64,000 nt of DNA from the NCBI GenBank assembly GCA_945949045.1, contig CAMFDG010000001.1, positions 62,001-126,000 on the forward strand. The letters are read 5' to 3'. The position numbers and the translations under genes are program-made. The stretch is from an uncultured Lachnospiraceae bacterium (GTDB lineage Bacteria > Bacillota > Clostridia > Lachnospirales > Lachnospiraceae). The notes under the pieces are model-generated. The model made no database searches. It worked only from the letters and a program-made list of their open reading frames with translations, and was not told where the DNA came from. Shown in pieces: positions 8,024 to 17,586 of this stretch; position 1 is the stretch's first letter, and each line of letters opens with the position of its first letter.

Positions 8024-9217
8024 TTAGGATAAGGTCTCTCTTAAGGATTTATACACCTTTTTTCTCGTCAGTTCCACCAGCCCCAGCCTGGTGATATCCA
8101 CAAGCTTAGCAGGTACTGTATCCTGTTTTAATTCCTCGCGGATCACGTGAACCAGTTCTTTCTGCTGCTGTTCGCTTTTCATGTTAATGAAATCCACAAT
8201 GATCATCCCTGAAATATTGCGAAGCCGAAGCTGCCTCGCAATCTCCTTTGCAGCCTCCAGGTTGATAGAAAATAATGTTTCCGGCTTTCTGGACTGGTTT
8301 TTTCCGCTGTTCACATCGATTACTGTCAGCGTCTCGAGAGATTCGATAATAATATTCGCACCGGAATCGAGCCAGACCTTATTCCCCAGCAGTTCTTCCA
8401 TGCTGCCCCGCAGATGATACAGTGTAGACAGGCTTACTGTATGATCCTGATAGTACTTTAAAATTCCCGATGTCACAAGCGCAGGAATAAAGGCTGCTGT
8501 TTCTTCATATAGTTCCTGCTGGTCCGTTAGGACCTGATCAACCTTACGCAGGGGTGCTGCCTTCAAAAAGGAAAGATATCCGGGGATATTCCGAAAAACA
8601 AGATCCCCGGGTCTTCCACAAACACCTGTTTTCATCAGTGTATGATATTGGACCAAAACCTCAAGAATATCTTTTTCAATTTCTGACGGTCCCGCTTCCC
8701 CTGCATTGGTCCGCATTACCAGTCCATATCCCTCTTCCTCGTGTCCCTGACAGAGGTTCTCCATAATGGTTCGAAGTTTTTCGGAGCTGTTTTCGTCCAG
8801 TTTATGAGAGATTCCCAGGCGGGTATTTTCTGTCGTCAGAAAACAGTACCGGCCATGAAGGGTCAATCTTGTACTGACCGTTGGATCTTTGGTCTTCACT
8901 GCTTCCTTTACCACCTGTACAAGCAGCTCATCTCCCTCGCAAAGACCGGGTTTTTTAGATTGTTTTCTGGTATAGACAGGAGAGATCACATCATTTAAGG
9001 GAAGGTAGCATTTCTGTCCGTCTGAAATGCGGACAAAAGCAGCATTGATGTTTTGCACGATCTTTTCAACGTAGCCCACATAAATCTGACCAATCAGAGA
9101 TTTTTCTTCCGGTTCGAACACCTGCAGTTCCTGCAGCTTTCGCCGTTCATCCAAAAGCATATAGGCGGTGTATTGACTCTGTCTGTGTTCGATTCTGGTA
9201 ATTACAATTCGGTTCAT
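8024..9217 (-). CDS. rng: Ribonuclease E/G family protein (RNase G), short form
   Basis: A 397-residue RNase E/G endoribonuclease. The S1-like RNA-binding region is at about 36-120 (GQIYVGYVEKIVQNINAAFV), and the RNase H-like catalytic region holds the metal-binding aspartates D301 in TVIDVNSGK and D342 in IIVDFINMK. The family segment DITRLGLVELTRKK is at 374-387 and the protein stops ten residues later. In longer RNase E/G proteins a CPxC zinc link follows at this point and joins subunits; it is absent here. The gene is the last of a minus-strand run starting at hisZ, following two radical-SAM-related genes by 15 bases, a linkage often seen in Clostridia. Confidence 0.9.
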   Translation of the reverse strand: MNRIVITRIEHRQSQYTAYMLLDERRKLQELQVFEPEEKSLIGQIYVGYVEKIVQNINAAFVRISDGQKCYLPLNDVISPVYTRKQSKKPGLCEGDELLVQVVKEAVKTKDPTVSTRLTLHGRYCFLTTENTRLGISHKLDENSSEKLRTIMENLCQGHEEEGYGLVMRTNAGEAGPSEIEKDILEVLVQYHTLMKTGVCGRPGDLVFRNIPGYLSFLKAAPLRKVDQVLTDQQELYEETAAFIPALVTSGILKYYQDHTVSLSTLYHLRGSMEELLGNKVWLDSGANIIIESLETLTVIDVNSGKNQSRKPETLFSINLEAAKEIARQLRLRNISGMIIVDFINMKSEQQQKELVHVIREELKQDTVPAKLVDITRLGLVELTRKKVYKSLRETLS

Positions 9218-9232
9218 TAGACGATAATTCCT

Positions 9233-9952
9233 TTATATAATCTCCGTTCCCAGCGCATCCAGTGGCAACAGATTACCGGAATCATCTCTTGTATAAACTT
9301 CCAGACGGTGAATCTGGATGGCATTCTCATGATAGGGAATCCCCATGCGCTCGTATATGCTGGAAACAACCAGTTCCGGTTTCAGATTGTCAGTACTTCC
9401 TGTGGAAACCTTCAGAAAAAATACCGGCTTTCCCTCCTGCTCCTCAACATAAAAATCATAAACCAAGGTTTTTAAGTCAACCTCCCGTTCACTCTTTTTC
9501 GTCTTTTTCGTAATGGTAAAGGCAGGCTGCTTTAAAAATTCCTTTTCCACAATTTGTTTCCACTCTTCTGCACTGTAAGGACTTTCGTATCCTTCCTTAT
9601 AACTTAAAGCATAATCGGCCGCGGTCACAAGGGACATGGCTGTTTTTGCGGTATCCGGAAGCTGTACATAGCTTACGACCTCAACGCCTTCCACCATCAC
9701 TGCATTCAATGCTGCAACCGCCAAAGCAGAGGACATTGTAGAATTCACCTCAATGTCAAAGTACTCACTATCGCTGGTAAGACCTACTCCCAGCGGTGCC
9801 GCAAAGGACATGATCTGGTGCGGGGAAAAACCTTCCGAGTATTTGATGTCGATATCTGCCCGGCGCATGGCTTTCTGAAAATGCCGCATCATGTCCAGAT
9901 GCCCGATAAATTTCATCACGCCCCATTTACGGAATTTAATTCTGATTTTCAA
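9233..9952 (-). CDS. TIGR03936/DUF2344 radical-SAM-associated protein
   Basis: A protein of about 239 residues of the DUF2344 family, found next to or fused to the TIGR03960 radical SAM proteins; its reaction is not known. Conserved segments near the start are KFRKWG, FIGHLDMMRHFQKAMRRAD, YSEGFSPHQ and SFAAPLGVG. I chose a TTG start at 9952 because GGAGGAGG lies eight bases before it and translation then begins KIRIKF like relatives; an ATG ten codons upstream has no such site. It overlaps the end of the radical SAM gene by 17 bases, implying coupled translation, and is followed by the RNase G gene. Confidence 0.85.
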   Translation of the reverse strand: MKIRIKFRKWGVMKFIGHLDMMRHFQKAMRRADIDIKYSEGFSPHQIMSFAAPLGVGLTSDSEYFDIEVNSTMSSALAVAALNAVMVEGVEVVSYVQLPDTAKTAMSLVTAADYALSYKEGYESPYSAEEWKQIVEKEFLKQPAFTITKKTKKSEREVDLKTLVYDFYVEEQEGKPVFFLKVSTGSTDNLKPELVVSSIYERMGIPYHENAIQIHRLEVYTRDDSGNLLPLDALGTEII

Positions 9953-11801
9953 AGCAGACACCTCCTCCAAATTGTCTTGCACCGCAGCCGGAACAGCGCA
10001 TTCTGCAGTTCGGGGTCACACTTTCCGAAAGCGCAGTTTTCCATTCCCGAAGAAGAAATGCCTTTGATACTCCCACATCAATGAAATCCCATGGAAAAAT
10101 CTCCTCATCTCCCCGGGGACGTTTCGTATAAAAATCAATGTCAATGCCACAGGCATCAAAAGCTTCCAGCCACAGATCATAGTAAAAAAACTCATTCCAG
10201 GCATCAAAAAATCCGCCGTGTTCATAGACATAAAGAATTGCCTTTGCAATTTTACGATCCCCTCTGGCAAGAATTCCCTCCAGCACGGTCACATCGGGCT
10301 CATGCCAGTTGTATCGGATGCTCTTGCGGTTCAGCTGTTCCTTCACATGGTCGTTGACAATCCTGGCCCGGTCAAGATAATCCTTCGGTTCCAGCATGGT
10401 GGCCCATTGGAACGGCGTAAAAGGCTTGGGAACAAAAAAAGAGGTGCTGATGGTAATCTGGCACTTACCATTTCGCTGTTCTTTGGGAACCGTATCATAA
10501 TACAGAGCGGCTATTTCATTGGCCAGCTCCGGGATGGCTCTCATATCCTCCTCAGTCTCCGTGGGAAGTCCCAGCATAAAATACAGTTTTACCTTGTTCC
10601 ATCCGCCCTCAAAGGCCTGTTTTGCACCGCCAAGAATATCATCTATCGTAAGACCTTTGTTGATCACATTTCGAAGGCGCTGGGAACCTGCCTCCGGTGC
10701 AAAGGTTAAACTGCTCTTTTTGATATCCTGGACCTTGCTCATGATATCCAGCGAAAAGGCATCAATGCGAAGAGACGGCAGGGAAATATTAATATGTTTT
10801 TTATTACATTCCTCGATTAAAAAATGAATCAATTCCTCCAATTCGGAATAATCCGAGGAGCTTAAGGAACTGAGGGAAATTTCTTCATGTCCGGTGGATT
10901 CCAATATATTCCGTGCCAGCTCCTTTAAGCGGTCCAATCCCTTTTCCCGGTTCGGACGATAGATCATGCCGGCCTGACAGAAACGGCAGCCTCTGATACA
11001 GCCTCTCTGGATCTCCAATACGGCACGGTCCTGGGTTGCCTTGATAAAAGGTACAACAGGCTTATTCGGATACACAGATTCCGTCAGATCCATATCCACC
11101 TGCTTTTTGATTCTAACGGGGATATCGTCATATAAAGGGGTAAAGCGGTCAATGGTGCCGTCCTCCTTATAGCTGACCTCATAGAAAGAAGGCACATAAA
11201 TCCCTTCGATTTTGGCAGCCTCATGTAAAAACTTTTTACGGGAATAGGAGCTGCTCTCCTTCATACTTTTGTACAGATCAAGAAAACGGTTGTACTGGGT
11301 TTCTCCCTCACCGATATAAAAACAGTCAAAAAATTCTGCAATAGGCTCAGGATTGTAGGAGCATGGACCGCCCCCCAGCACAATGGGATCGCTGTCGGTG
11401 CGTTCCGATGCCAAAAGCGGGATCTGAGCAAGGTCCAGAATCTGGAGAATATTGGTGTAACACATCTCATACTGAAGAGTCATGCCCACAAAGTCAAAAT
11501 TTTTAATGGGTTCCTGTGACTCTAAACCAAACAGCGGAATGTTCTGTTCTTTCATGATTTTGTGGAGATCCGGCCATGGAGAGTATACCCGTTCGCACCA
11601 GGTGTCCTCTCTTCGGTTAAACATATCATAGAGGATCTGGATTCCCAGATGGGACATACCGATCTCGTAAACATCAGGAAAACACATCGCAAAGCGAATC
11701 TGCGATGTGTCCTTGACAACGGAGTTTAACTCATTCCCGATATAGCGGGCAGGCTTTTCCACCTGCATTAAAATTTCATCACTTAAAGCAAGCTTTCTCA
11801 T
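9936..11801 (-). CDS. TIGR03960 family B12-binding radical SAM protein
   Basis: A 621-residue radical SAM protein. The N-terminal third resembles a cobalamin-binding domain (FPDVYEIGMSHLG, later GGGPCSYNPEP), and the radical SAM core follows with the iron-sulfur motif CIRGCRFCQ (C-x3-C-x2-C). Relatives always sit with DUF2344 and often with RNase G and ribosomal protein L21/L27 genes, as here, so a role in RNA or ribosome modification is suspected but unproven. It starts 29 bases after the hisIE stop with no visible promoter between, so it is probably read from the his promoter. Confidence 0.88.
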   Translation of the reverse strand: MRKLALSDEILMQVEKPARYIGNELNSVVKDTSQIRFAMCFPDVYEIGMSHLGIQILYDMFNRREDTWCERVYSPWPDLHKIMKEQNIPLFGLESQEPIKNFDFVGMTLQYEMCYTNILQILDLAQIPLLASERTDSDPIVLGGGPCSYNPEPIAEFFDCFYIGEGETQYNRFLDLYKSMKESSSYSRKKFLHEAAKIEGIYVPSFYEVSYKEDGTIDRFTPLYDDIPVRIKKQVDMDLTESVYPNKPVVPFIKATQDRAVLEIQRGCIRGCRFCQAGMIYRPNREKGLDRLKELARNILESTGHEEISLSSLSSSDYSELEELIHFLIEECNKKHINISLPSLRIDAFSLDIMSKVQDIKKSSLTFAPEAGSQRLRNVINKGLTIDDILGGAKQAFEGGWNKVKLYFMLGLPTETEEDMRAIPELANEIAALYYDTVPKEQRNGKCQITISTSFFVPKPFTPFQWATMLEPKDYLDRARIVNDHVKEQLNRKSIRYNWHEPDVTVLEGILARGDRKIAKAILYVYEHGGFFDAWNEFFYYDLWLEAFDACGIDIDFYTKRPRGDEEIFPWDFIDVGVSKAFLLREWKTALSESVTPNCRMRCSGCGARQFGGGVCFENQN

Positions 11802-11830
11802 AAATACCTCGTTCTATTGTCGAACCTCGT

Positions 11831-13114
11831 TTAACGCTGGGACAGTTCGTTGGTAATCTCCTCCCATGTAACACCCTTTTCCACCATCAAAACCATACAG
11901 TGATAAAGGAAATCGGATATCTCATACTTGATCTCCTCCGGGTCCGGATTCTTCGCAGCGATTATAATTTCCGTACATTCTTCTCCCAGCTTTTTTAAGA
12001 TCTTGTCAATGCCCTTGTCAAAAAGATAGTTCGTGTAGGAACCTTCCTTCGGGTGTTCCTTTCGATCCTTAATGATCTCATATTCATTCTCAAATACCTT
12101 GAGAGGATTTTTCTCCACATACTCTTTCTGGACAATATGGTTGAAAAAGCAGCTGCGGTTTCCGGTGTGGCAGGCTGCTCCCACCTGGGATACCTTTGCC
12201 AGAATGGTGTCGAAATCACAGTCGGCGGTCAGGGACTTCACATACTGGATATGTCCGGAGGTCAGGCCCTTCGTCCAAAGCTCCTGCCTGCTTCTGCTCC
12301 AGTAGGTCATTTTACCGATATTGATGGTGGTATAAAAGGCTTCCTCATTCATGTAGGCAAGCATCAGCACCTCATCCGTACGGTAATCCTGTACGATGAC
12401 CGGAACCATACCGTCAGAGTTCAGTTTCAGATCCGACCAGTGCAGATCCGGATCAAAATTGTCCATCTTGATCCCATCTTTGGACAGTGTGGATTTGAGC
12501 TTCATCACATCCGTGGAAGGATCGTTGATGTATGGGCCCGCAATGCCCCGGATCTTTTCACTCTTCAGAAGGCTGACCACATGGTCGTAGTTGAATTCCG
12601 GCAGTGTCACCACATAAGGAATATTCGTAAGGTTTTCCAGAGCATCCAAAATGTTGGGATTAAGTACTAAAACCTCGTGGAAGGTATCCTCGATGATCTT
12701 CTGGTTCTTAAAAATAAAATCCACATTGTTGACAGATACCAGAATCCGGTCCTTTCCAAACCGGGCGCTGGCCTCTCCGGCAAGCCCGACGCTGGAAGGC
12801 TTCGAGGCATTTAAGATCACCTGAAGACACCCGGCATAAAGAAGCTTCTTAACGTCCTCCAGCCGGTTAATGTTGCCGCCGGCACATACCTTAATCTCAA
12901 GATTTCGGTTAATGTTCTTAATTGTTCCGATATTTTTTTCGTGCTCGTCATCATCGGTGGACAGATCAAAGATCATAATCTTGTCTACCCCACTGTCGTT
13001 GTAGAGCTGACAGAGTTCATAGATATCAAAGTCCACCGGCGTAAAATCCTTCATGGATCTGACTGCTCTGCCGTCCTTTAAGTAGATCGTTGCGACAATG
13101 TTTTTTTGTTCCAT
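11831..13114 (-). CDS. hisIE: HisIE (PRA-CH/PRA-PH) with N-terminal inactive HisF-like barrel
   Basis: A 427-residue fusion. Residues 222-328 are phosphoribosyl-AMP cyclohydrolase (His[18 protein letters not shown], the DCDFD metal site at 298-302, CHTGNRSCF at 315-323). Residues 338-427 are phosphoribosyl-ATP pyrophosphatase (His[14 protein letters not shown]401). Together they do steps 2 and 3 of histidine synthesis. Residues 1-215 are a HisA/HisF-like TIM barrel that keeps LKDGRAV and the [12 protein letters not shown] phosphate-binding turn, but position 11, Asp in HisF, is Tyr, and the second catalytic Asp near 130 is Asn. The barrel is thus probably not catalytic. It follows hisB by three bases. 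Confidence 0.9.
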   Translation of the reverse strand: MEQKNIVATIYLKDGRAVRSMKDFTPVDFDIYELCQLYNDSGVDKIMIFDLSTDDDEHEKNIGTIKNINRNLEIKVCAGGNINRLEDVKKLLYAGCLQVILNASKPSSVGLAGEASARFGKDRILVSVNNVDFIFKNQKIIEDTFHEVLVLNPNILDALENLTNIPYVVTLPEFNYDHVVSLLKSEKIRGIAGPYINDPSTDVMKLKSTLSKDGIKMDNFDPDLHWSDLKLNSDGMVPVIVQDYRTDEVLMLAYMNEEAFYTTINIGKMTYWSRSRQELWTKGLTSGHIQYVKSLTADCDFDTILAKVSQVGAACHTGNRSCFFNHIVQKEYVEKNPLKVFENEYEIIKDRKEHPKEGSYTNYLFDKGIDKILKKLGEECTEIIIAAKNPDPEEIKYEISDFLYHCMVLMVEKGVTWEEITNELSQR

Positions 13115-13117
13115 TCC

Positions 13118-13708
13118 TTATAAACTCCCTTTCGTGGAAAGGATTCCCTGAATCCTTGGGTCAACCGTTACCGCCTCATCCAAAGCTCTGGCAAATGCCT
13201 TAAACATCGCCTCCGCCATATGATGATTATTCCCCTTGTTTAAAATCTTAATGTGAAGATTTATGCCTGCACTGTAGGAGACGGCATAGAAAAATTCCCG
13301 CACCATTTCCGTGTCCATGTCCCCAAGACGGTCTGCAGTAAATTCACCGTCAAATACCAGATAGGGTCTGCCGGAGAGATCCACAGCACACAGAACAAGC
13401 GTCTCATCCATGGGAAGAATACAGCTGCCAAACCGCTTGATTCCGCTTTTATCTCCGAGAGCTTCATGAATCGCATTCCCCAGCACAATTCCACAGTCCT
13501 CAATGGTGTGATGGCTGTCCACGTTCAGATCCCCTTTACAGGCCAGGTTAAGATCAAAAAAGCCGTGTCTGGAGAATCCCTCCAGCATATGGTTAAAAAA
13601 GCCGATTCCGGTATCAATAACGGATTTTCCGGTGCCATCCAGATTCAGGCTGACGCTGATATCGGTTTCTTTTGTTGTTCTTTGCTGTTTTGCTGTTCTG
13701 TCAGACAT
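13118..13708 (-). CDS. hisB: Imidazoleglycerol-phosphate dehydratase HisB
   Basis: A 196-residue monofunctional HisB, which removes water from imidazole glycerol phosphate (step 6 of histidine synthesis) with a bound manganese. Metal-binding histidine clusters are visible as GFFNHMLEGFSRHG, DSHHTIEDCGI and NNHHMAEAMFKA; the N-terminal RTAKQQRTTKET and ISVSLNLDGTG are typical. No phosphatase domain is fused, so histidinol-phosphatase is elsewhere. It lies between hisD and hisIE with small gaps. Length matches the family. Confidence 0.97.
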   Translation of the reverse strand: MSDRTAKQQRTTKETDISVSLNLDGTGKSVIDTGIGFFNHMLEGFSRHGFFDLNLACKGDLNVDSHHTIEDCGIVLGNAIHEALGDKSGIKRFGSCILPMDETLVLCAVDLSGRPYLVFDGEFTADRLGDMDTEMVREFFYAVSYSAGINLHIKILNKGNNHHMAEAMFKAFARALDEAVTVDPRIQGILSTKGSL

Positions 13709-13737
13709 ATCCTGTGCCTCCTATTCCCTATTTATTC

Positions 13738-15027
13738 TTATTTCTCAAAGCGGACGCGAATGGAATTCGCGTGAGCTGTCAGCTTCTCACATTCCGCAAA
13801 TTGTTCAATATCCTCGTGAACCTTCTCAAGTGCCTCCTTTGAGTAGGAAATAATGCTGGACTTCTTGATGAAGTCATCTACAGAGAGCGCCGAGAAGAAC
13901 TTGGCAGTTCCGTTGGTGGGAAGCACATGGTTCGGACCGGCAAAATAATCTCCTAATGGTTCTGAGGAATATTCTCCGATGAAGATTGCACCGGCATTGC
14001 GAATCTTTGTCATCACATGGAAGGGATCCTTTGTTACAATTTCCATGTGTTCGGAAGCAATTTCGTTCACCGCATCAATGGCATCCTCCATATTCTCAGC
14101 CACAAGAATATAGCCGTAATTATCCAGAGATTTCCGGATAATCTCTTTTCTGGAAAGCCCTGCCACAAACTGATCCACTTCGGCGGAAACCTTCCTGGCC
14201 AGTTCTTCACTGGTGGTAATCAAAATGGCAGATGCCATCTCGTCATGCTCCGCCTGAGAAAGCAGATCCGCAGCTACATAGCGCGGATTGGCTGTCTCAT
14301 CAGCAAGAACCAGAATTTCGCTTGGTCCGGCGATGGAATCAATGCTTACATAACCGAATACCGCCTTTTTGGCCAAAGCCACATAGACATTTCCCGGACC
14401 AACAATTTTGTCTACCTTAGGAACGCTCTCCGTACCGAAAGCCATGGCTGCAATCGCCTGGGCTCCCCCTACCTTATAGATCTCATCTACCCCAGCTTCA
14501 TGGGCTGCAACTAACGTTGAAGGATAAACCTTGCCGTCCTTAGCAGGAGGTGTACACATAATAATCCGGTCAACACCTGCGACCTTTGCCGGCAATACAT
14601 TCATCAGGACGGAGGAGGGATATACTGCCTTGCCGCCCGGCACATACACACCGGCAATGGCAAGCGGTGTCACCTTCTGTCCCAAAATCACGCCGTCTTC
14701 TGTCGTAAACCAGGAATTCTGAGCCTGTTTCTCATGGTATTTCTTAATATTGACAAGAGACTTGCGGATGACGGAGAGAAGTTTTTCATCTACCTGTTCG
14801 TAAGCCTCCCTGATTTCTTCTTCGGTTACCAGAATATTGTCTTCGTTGATATCAGCACCATCGAACTGCTTCGTATAGGAGAAAATAGCCTGATTTCGGT
14901 TTTTTCTTACCTCATCAATGATTGCATTGACACGTCCCTCGAACTCGCCGTAGTTGTTCGGGCTTCTCTTTAACAGATTTTCTAAAATATCCTGCTTGCT
15001 GTCTGCTGTGAGTTTCTGTATTCTCAT
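13738..15027 (-). CDS. hisD: Histidinol dehydrogenase HisD
   Basis: A 429-residue HisD, the zinc enzyme that performs the last two oxidations from L-histidinol to histidine with NAD+. Typical segments include GVYVPGGKAVYPSSVLMN, the GPGNVYVALAKK nucleotide-binding region, DSIAGPSEILVLAD, SQAEHDEMASA with zinc-binding Gln and His, and the late ASEHMEI and GPNHVLPTNGTAKF. Full length. It starts 11 bases after hisG in the his operon. Confidence 0.97.
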   Translation of the reverse strand: MRIQKLTADSKQDILENLLKRSPNNYGEFEGRVNAIIDEVRKNRNQAIFSYTKQFDGADINEDNILVTEEEIREAYEQVDEKLLSVIRKSLVNIKKYHEKQAQNSWFTTEDGVILGQKVTPLAIAGVYVPGGKAVYPSSVLMNVLPAKVAGVDRIIMCTPPAKDGKVYPSTLVAAHEAGVDEIYKVGGAQAIAAMAFGTESVPKVDKIVGPGNVYVALAKKAVFGYVSIDSIAGPSEILVLADETANPRYVAADLLSQAEHDEMASAILITTSEELARKVSAEVDQFVAGLSRKEIIRKSLDNYGYILVAENMEDAIDAVNEIASEHMEIVTKDPFHVMTKIRNAGAIFIGEYSSEPLGDYFAGPNHVLPTNGTAKFFSALSVDDFIKKSSIISYSKEALEKVHEDIEQFAECEKLTAHANSIRVRFEK

Positions 15028-15038
15028 GATGTTCCTCC

Positions 15039-15683
15039 CTAAATAACCGTTTTTAAATCACGAATCAGCTTCGTGATCCGCTCATTTTCCATCTTCATGC
15101 TAACCTGGTTGACAACCACGCGGGCAGAAAGCGGACATACTTCTTCTAACACCGTAAGTCCATTCTCGCGTAATGTGGTTCCGGTCTCCACAATATCACA
15201 GATGACCTCAGAAAGCCCAACGATAGGAGCTAACTCAATAGAGCCGTTCAACTTGATGATCTCCACCGTCTGATGCTTTTTGTTGTAAAAATAGTCTCTG
15301 GCAATACGGGGATACTTGGTGGCAACCCGGATCTGCTCGTGGTGCTGCAAAAGGTCTAACGCACTCTCAGGGCCGCAGATACACATTTTACACTTGCCAA
15401 AGCCCAGATCCAGAACCTCATAGATATTGCGTCCCTCCTCCAGGATGGTATCCTTGCCGACAACACCGATATCGGCAGCTCCGTATTCCACGTAGGTCGG
15501 CACATCAGGACCTTTTGCAAGGAAAAAGCGCAGCTTCAGCTCCTCATTGACAAAAATAAGCTTTCTGGTGTCCGGATCTTTCATCTCCTGACAGGTGATT
15601 CCAATCTTTTCAAATAATTCTATGGTCTTTTTTGCAAGACGTCCCTTGCCCAACGCAAAGGTTAAATATCTTTTTTCTTCCAT
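15039..15683 (-). CDS. hisG: ATP phosphoribosyltransferase HisG, short form
   Basis: A 214-residue short-form HisG, which joins ATP and PRPP in the first step of histidine synthesis. The substrate-binding loops are visible as [12 protein letters not shown] near the N-terminus and [14 protein letters not shown] toward the end. The C-terminal regulatory ACT-like domain of long HisG is absent, which is why HisZ is needed; hisZ is directly upstream with a 14-base gap. Feedback control by histidine would act through HisZ. Length is typical. Confidence 0.97.
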   Translation of the reverse strand: MEEKRYLTFALGKGRLAKKTIELFEKIGITCQEMKDPDTRKLIFVNEELKLRFFLAKGPDVPTYVEYGAADIGVVGKDTILEEGRNIYEVLDLGFGKCKMCICGPESALDLLQHHEQIRVATKYPRIARDYFYNKKHQTVEIIKLNGSIELAPIVGLSEVICDIVETGTTLRENGLTVLEEVCPLSARVVVNQVSMKMENERITKLIRDLKTVI

Positions 15684-15697
15684 ATCCTTCCAATCTC

Positions 15698-16894
15698 CTA
15701 TGCCTGTTCATCCATAAAGTCAACCTTTGCAATATGGTTCTTCATTGCATAGTTGATATAATATTCCTTTTGCTGTCCCTCAAGTACCGGGATCAGGGTG
15801 ACAATCTTTCCCTGTTGTCTCAGCTTCTGTGCCTTCCTGATGGCCGGTTCAATCTTTTCTTTCCGGTAGATAAGGAGAATGCTTTCCTCCGGTACGGTAA
15901 GAAAAATCTTTTGCCTGGAAAGGGCTGCCATAAGCTGGTCAACCACAATGGCAAAACCGATGGAAGGCGCATTTTTCCCAAAATAAGTCAGAAGCCTGTC
16001 ATAGCGGCCTCCCCGCACTACCGGCTCTCCGGTACCAAAGGTGTAGCCTGCAAAAATAATGCCGGTATAATAATGATAGCTGCTGATGATTCCAAGTTCA
16101 AAGGAAATATATTTCTCAATGCCGTATAGCTTTAAGTAAGAGCCCAGCTCTTCCAGCTCACGGATGGCAGAAAGAATCCTGGGATATGCTGCCGCAAGCT
16201 TCTCTGCATCAGACAGCTCCTCCGCTGCCGTTTCAAAGCTTCCCAGCATCAGCATAAGCTCTTTCAGTTCATCAGACAAATCCAGCTGCTCTGCGAATTC
16301 CTCTACGCCAAGAAAATTCTTGTTGGACAGAAGACTGCGCAGTTGATCCTCCTGCTCCTCGCCAAGGCCGGCAGCCTCTACAATTCCCTGGAAAAAACGG
16401 GCATGTCCCACTGAGATCTGGAATTCCTTAAGACCGCTGCCGGTGAGGCAGTCCACCACCATGGCAAGAATTTCCGCATCGGCAGCCACACTGCCGTCAC
16501 CGATCAGCTCAGCACCACACTGGGTGGTCTCCTTTAATCTTCCCTGATAAGATGAGGAATTGATAAAAGTGTTGCCCATGTAGCTGAGTTTAACCGGCAT
16601 GTCCTCCTCGGTATAGTATTTCGCTGCACTTCTGGCAATGGAAGGAGTAAAATCCGGCCGAAGGACCAGAGTATTGCCCTCCTTGTCAAAAAATTTGTAG
16701 AGATCCCTGGAAGGAGTGGTGCCAACCTCCTTACTGAAAATATTAAAAAACTCAAAGGTTGGTGTCTGGATATCACGGTAGCCGTAGCGTTTCAGCACGT
16801 CGTGAAGCCGGTCCTGAAGAAGCAGCTTCTGCTTGCACTCTCCGTTATAGATATCGCGGACGCCATCCGGGGTGTGTAACATCTGGTCTGTCAT
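15698..16894 (-). CDS. hisZ: ATP phosphoribosyltransferase regulatory subunit HisZ
   Basis: A 398-residue HisZ, a catalytically inactive paralogue of histidyl-tRNA synthetase that forms the octameric ATP phosphoribosyltransferase with short HisG and carries the histidine-sensing site. Class II synthetase-like motifs are recognisable as [35 protein letters not shown] and [10 protein letters not shown] with GGRYDRLL. The C-terminal anticodon-binding domain is not evident. It is the first gene of the his operon, behind a strong promoter. I saw no histidine T-box or leader peptide in its leader of roughly 75 bases. Confidence 0.93.
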   Translation of the reverse strand: MTDQMLHTPDGVRDIYNGECKQKLLLQDRLHDVLKRYGYRDIQTPTFEFFNIFSKEVGTTPSRDLYKFFDKEGNTLVLRPDFTPSIARSAAKYYTEEDMPVKLSYMGNTFINSSSYQGRLKETTQCGAELIGDGSVAADAEILAMVVDCLTGSGLKEFQISVGHARFFQGIVEAAGLGEEQEDQLRSLLSNKNFLGVEEFAEQLDLSDELKELMLMLGSFETAAEELSDAEKLAAAYPRILSAIRELEELGSYLKLYGIEKYISFELGIISSYHYYTGIIFAGYTFGTGEPVVRGGRYDRLLTYFGKNAPSIGFAIVVDQLMAALSRQKIFLTVPEESILLIYRKEKIEPAIRKAQKLRQQGKIVTLIPVLEGQQKEYYINYAMKNHIAKVDFMDEQA

Positions 16895-16973
16895 AACTGT
16901 TCCTCTCTTTAATATACTTCTTTCACTTCTTCGTGGTAAAGTGATAATTCGCTATCAAAGCAAAAGCATTGCT

Positions 16974-17002
16974 ATTATATGGGAAAAACCAAAAGATGTC
17001 AA
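16974..17002 (-). promoter_or_regulatory. SigA promoter of the his operon
   Basis: On the minus strand TTGACA (16997-17002) and TATAAT (16974-16979) with a 17-base spacer, a consensus promoter. The -35 box overlaps the stop codon region of recU (which ends at 16999). Confidence 0.9.
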
Positions 17003-17532
17003 TCCCTTGTGTCTAAATCCTTCTGAAGGACAGGAAGATAAGGCACCAGAATGCCGGACTCTCTCGGAAGAAAAAATGCAGGATCCAGTTCCTCATAGCG
17101 GAAGCTCTTTCGTCCGCCGGCCTCTGCTCTGTCCCAGAAACGTTTAAGATCAATAAAGCGCAGATAATAGAATTCCTCCCGATGGGTAAAGGAGATCAGG
17201 ATAAAGGCAATCCCCTGCTGCCTTTCAAACTGCGCCATAAACTTAAGCTGGTGTTCATGAATATTGGCAAGGGGAAAGGTGTCCGTATTACATTCCTTCG
17301 CATCAAAGCACACCGGAATCCCCTGGACTGCACCGATGTAGTCTACCGTACTTTTCTGGTCAAAATAAGCAAGTGTGATGTGTCTTGTCTCCTTGTCGAT
17401 ATTGATAGGGGTAATCGGCGTCGGTATCTTCTGGATCAGTGCCAGGCCATGCTCGGCATATTTCTCATTGGTTCGGTTCAAAAGGTCCTCAAGCGTCGAT
17501 CCCCGAAGGCCTCTGGAATTCCATGTTGGCAT
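16999..17532 (-). CDS. recU: Holliday junction resolvase RecU
   Basis: A protein of 177 residues. RecU is the Firmicutes enzyme that cuts Holliday junctions and modulates RecA. Recognised parts are the N-terminal SRGLRGSTLEDLLNRTNEKY, KIPTPITPI, the nuclease core DYIGAVQGIPVCFDAKEC (metal-binding Asp, Asp and Lys) and HEHQLKFMAQFERQQGIAF. The ATG at 17532 has GGGAGAG upstream and starts the conserved region; a TTG eight codons earlier is possible but unsupported. It follows the RluA-like gene by 54 bases and is the last gene of this block. Its end carries the -35 of the his promoter. Confidence 0.92.
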   Translation of the reverse strand: MPTWNSRGLRGSTLEDLLNRTNEKYAEHGLALIQKIPTPITPINIDKETRHITLAYFDQKSTVDYIGAVQGIPVCFDAKECNTDTFPLANIHEHQLKFMAQFERQQGIAFILISFTHREEFYYLRFIDLKRFWDRAEAGGRKSFRYEELDPAFFLPRESGILVPYLPVLQKDLDTRD

Positions 17533-17586
17533 GAAACAACTCTCCCTATTATACAATAAATTAAAAAGATTTAAAATAACAATTTC

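Noticed and set aside
16895-16973. Histidine T-box or leader-peptide attenuator before hisZ
   Set aside because: The leader is only about 75 bases, with no T-box core sequence, no run of His codons and no terminator hairpin.
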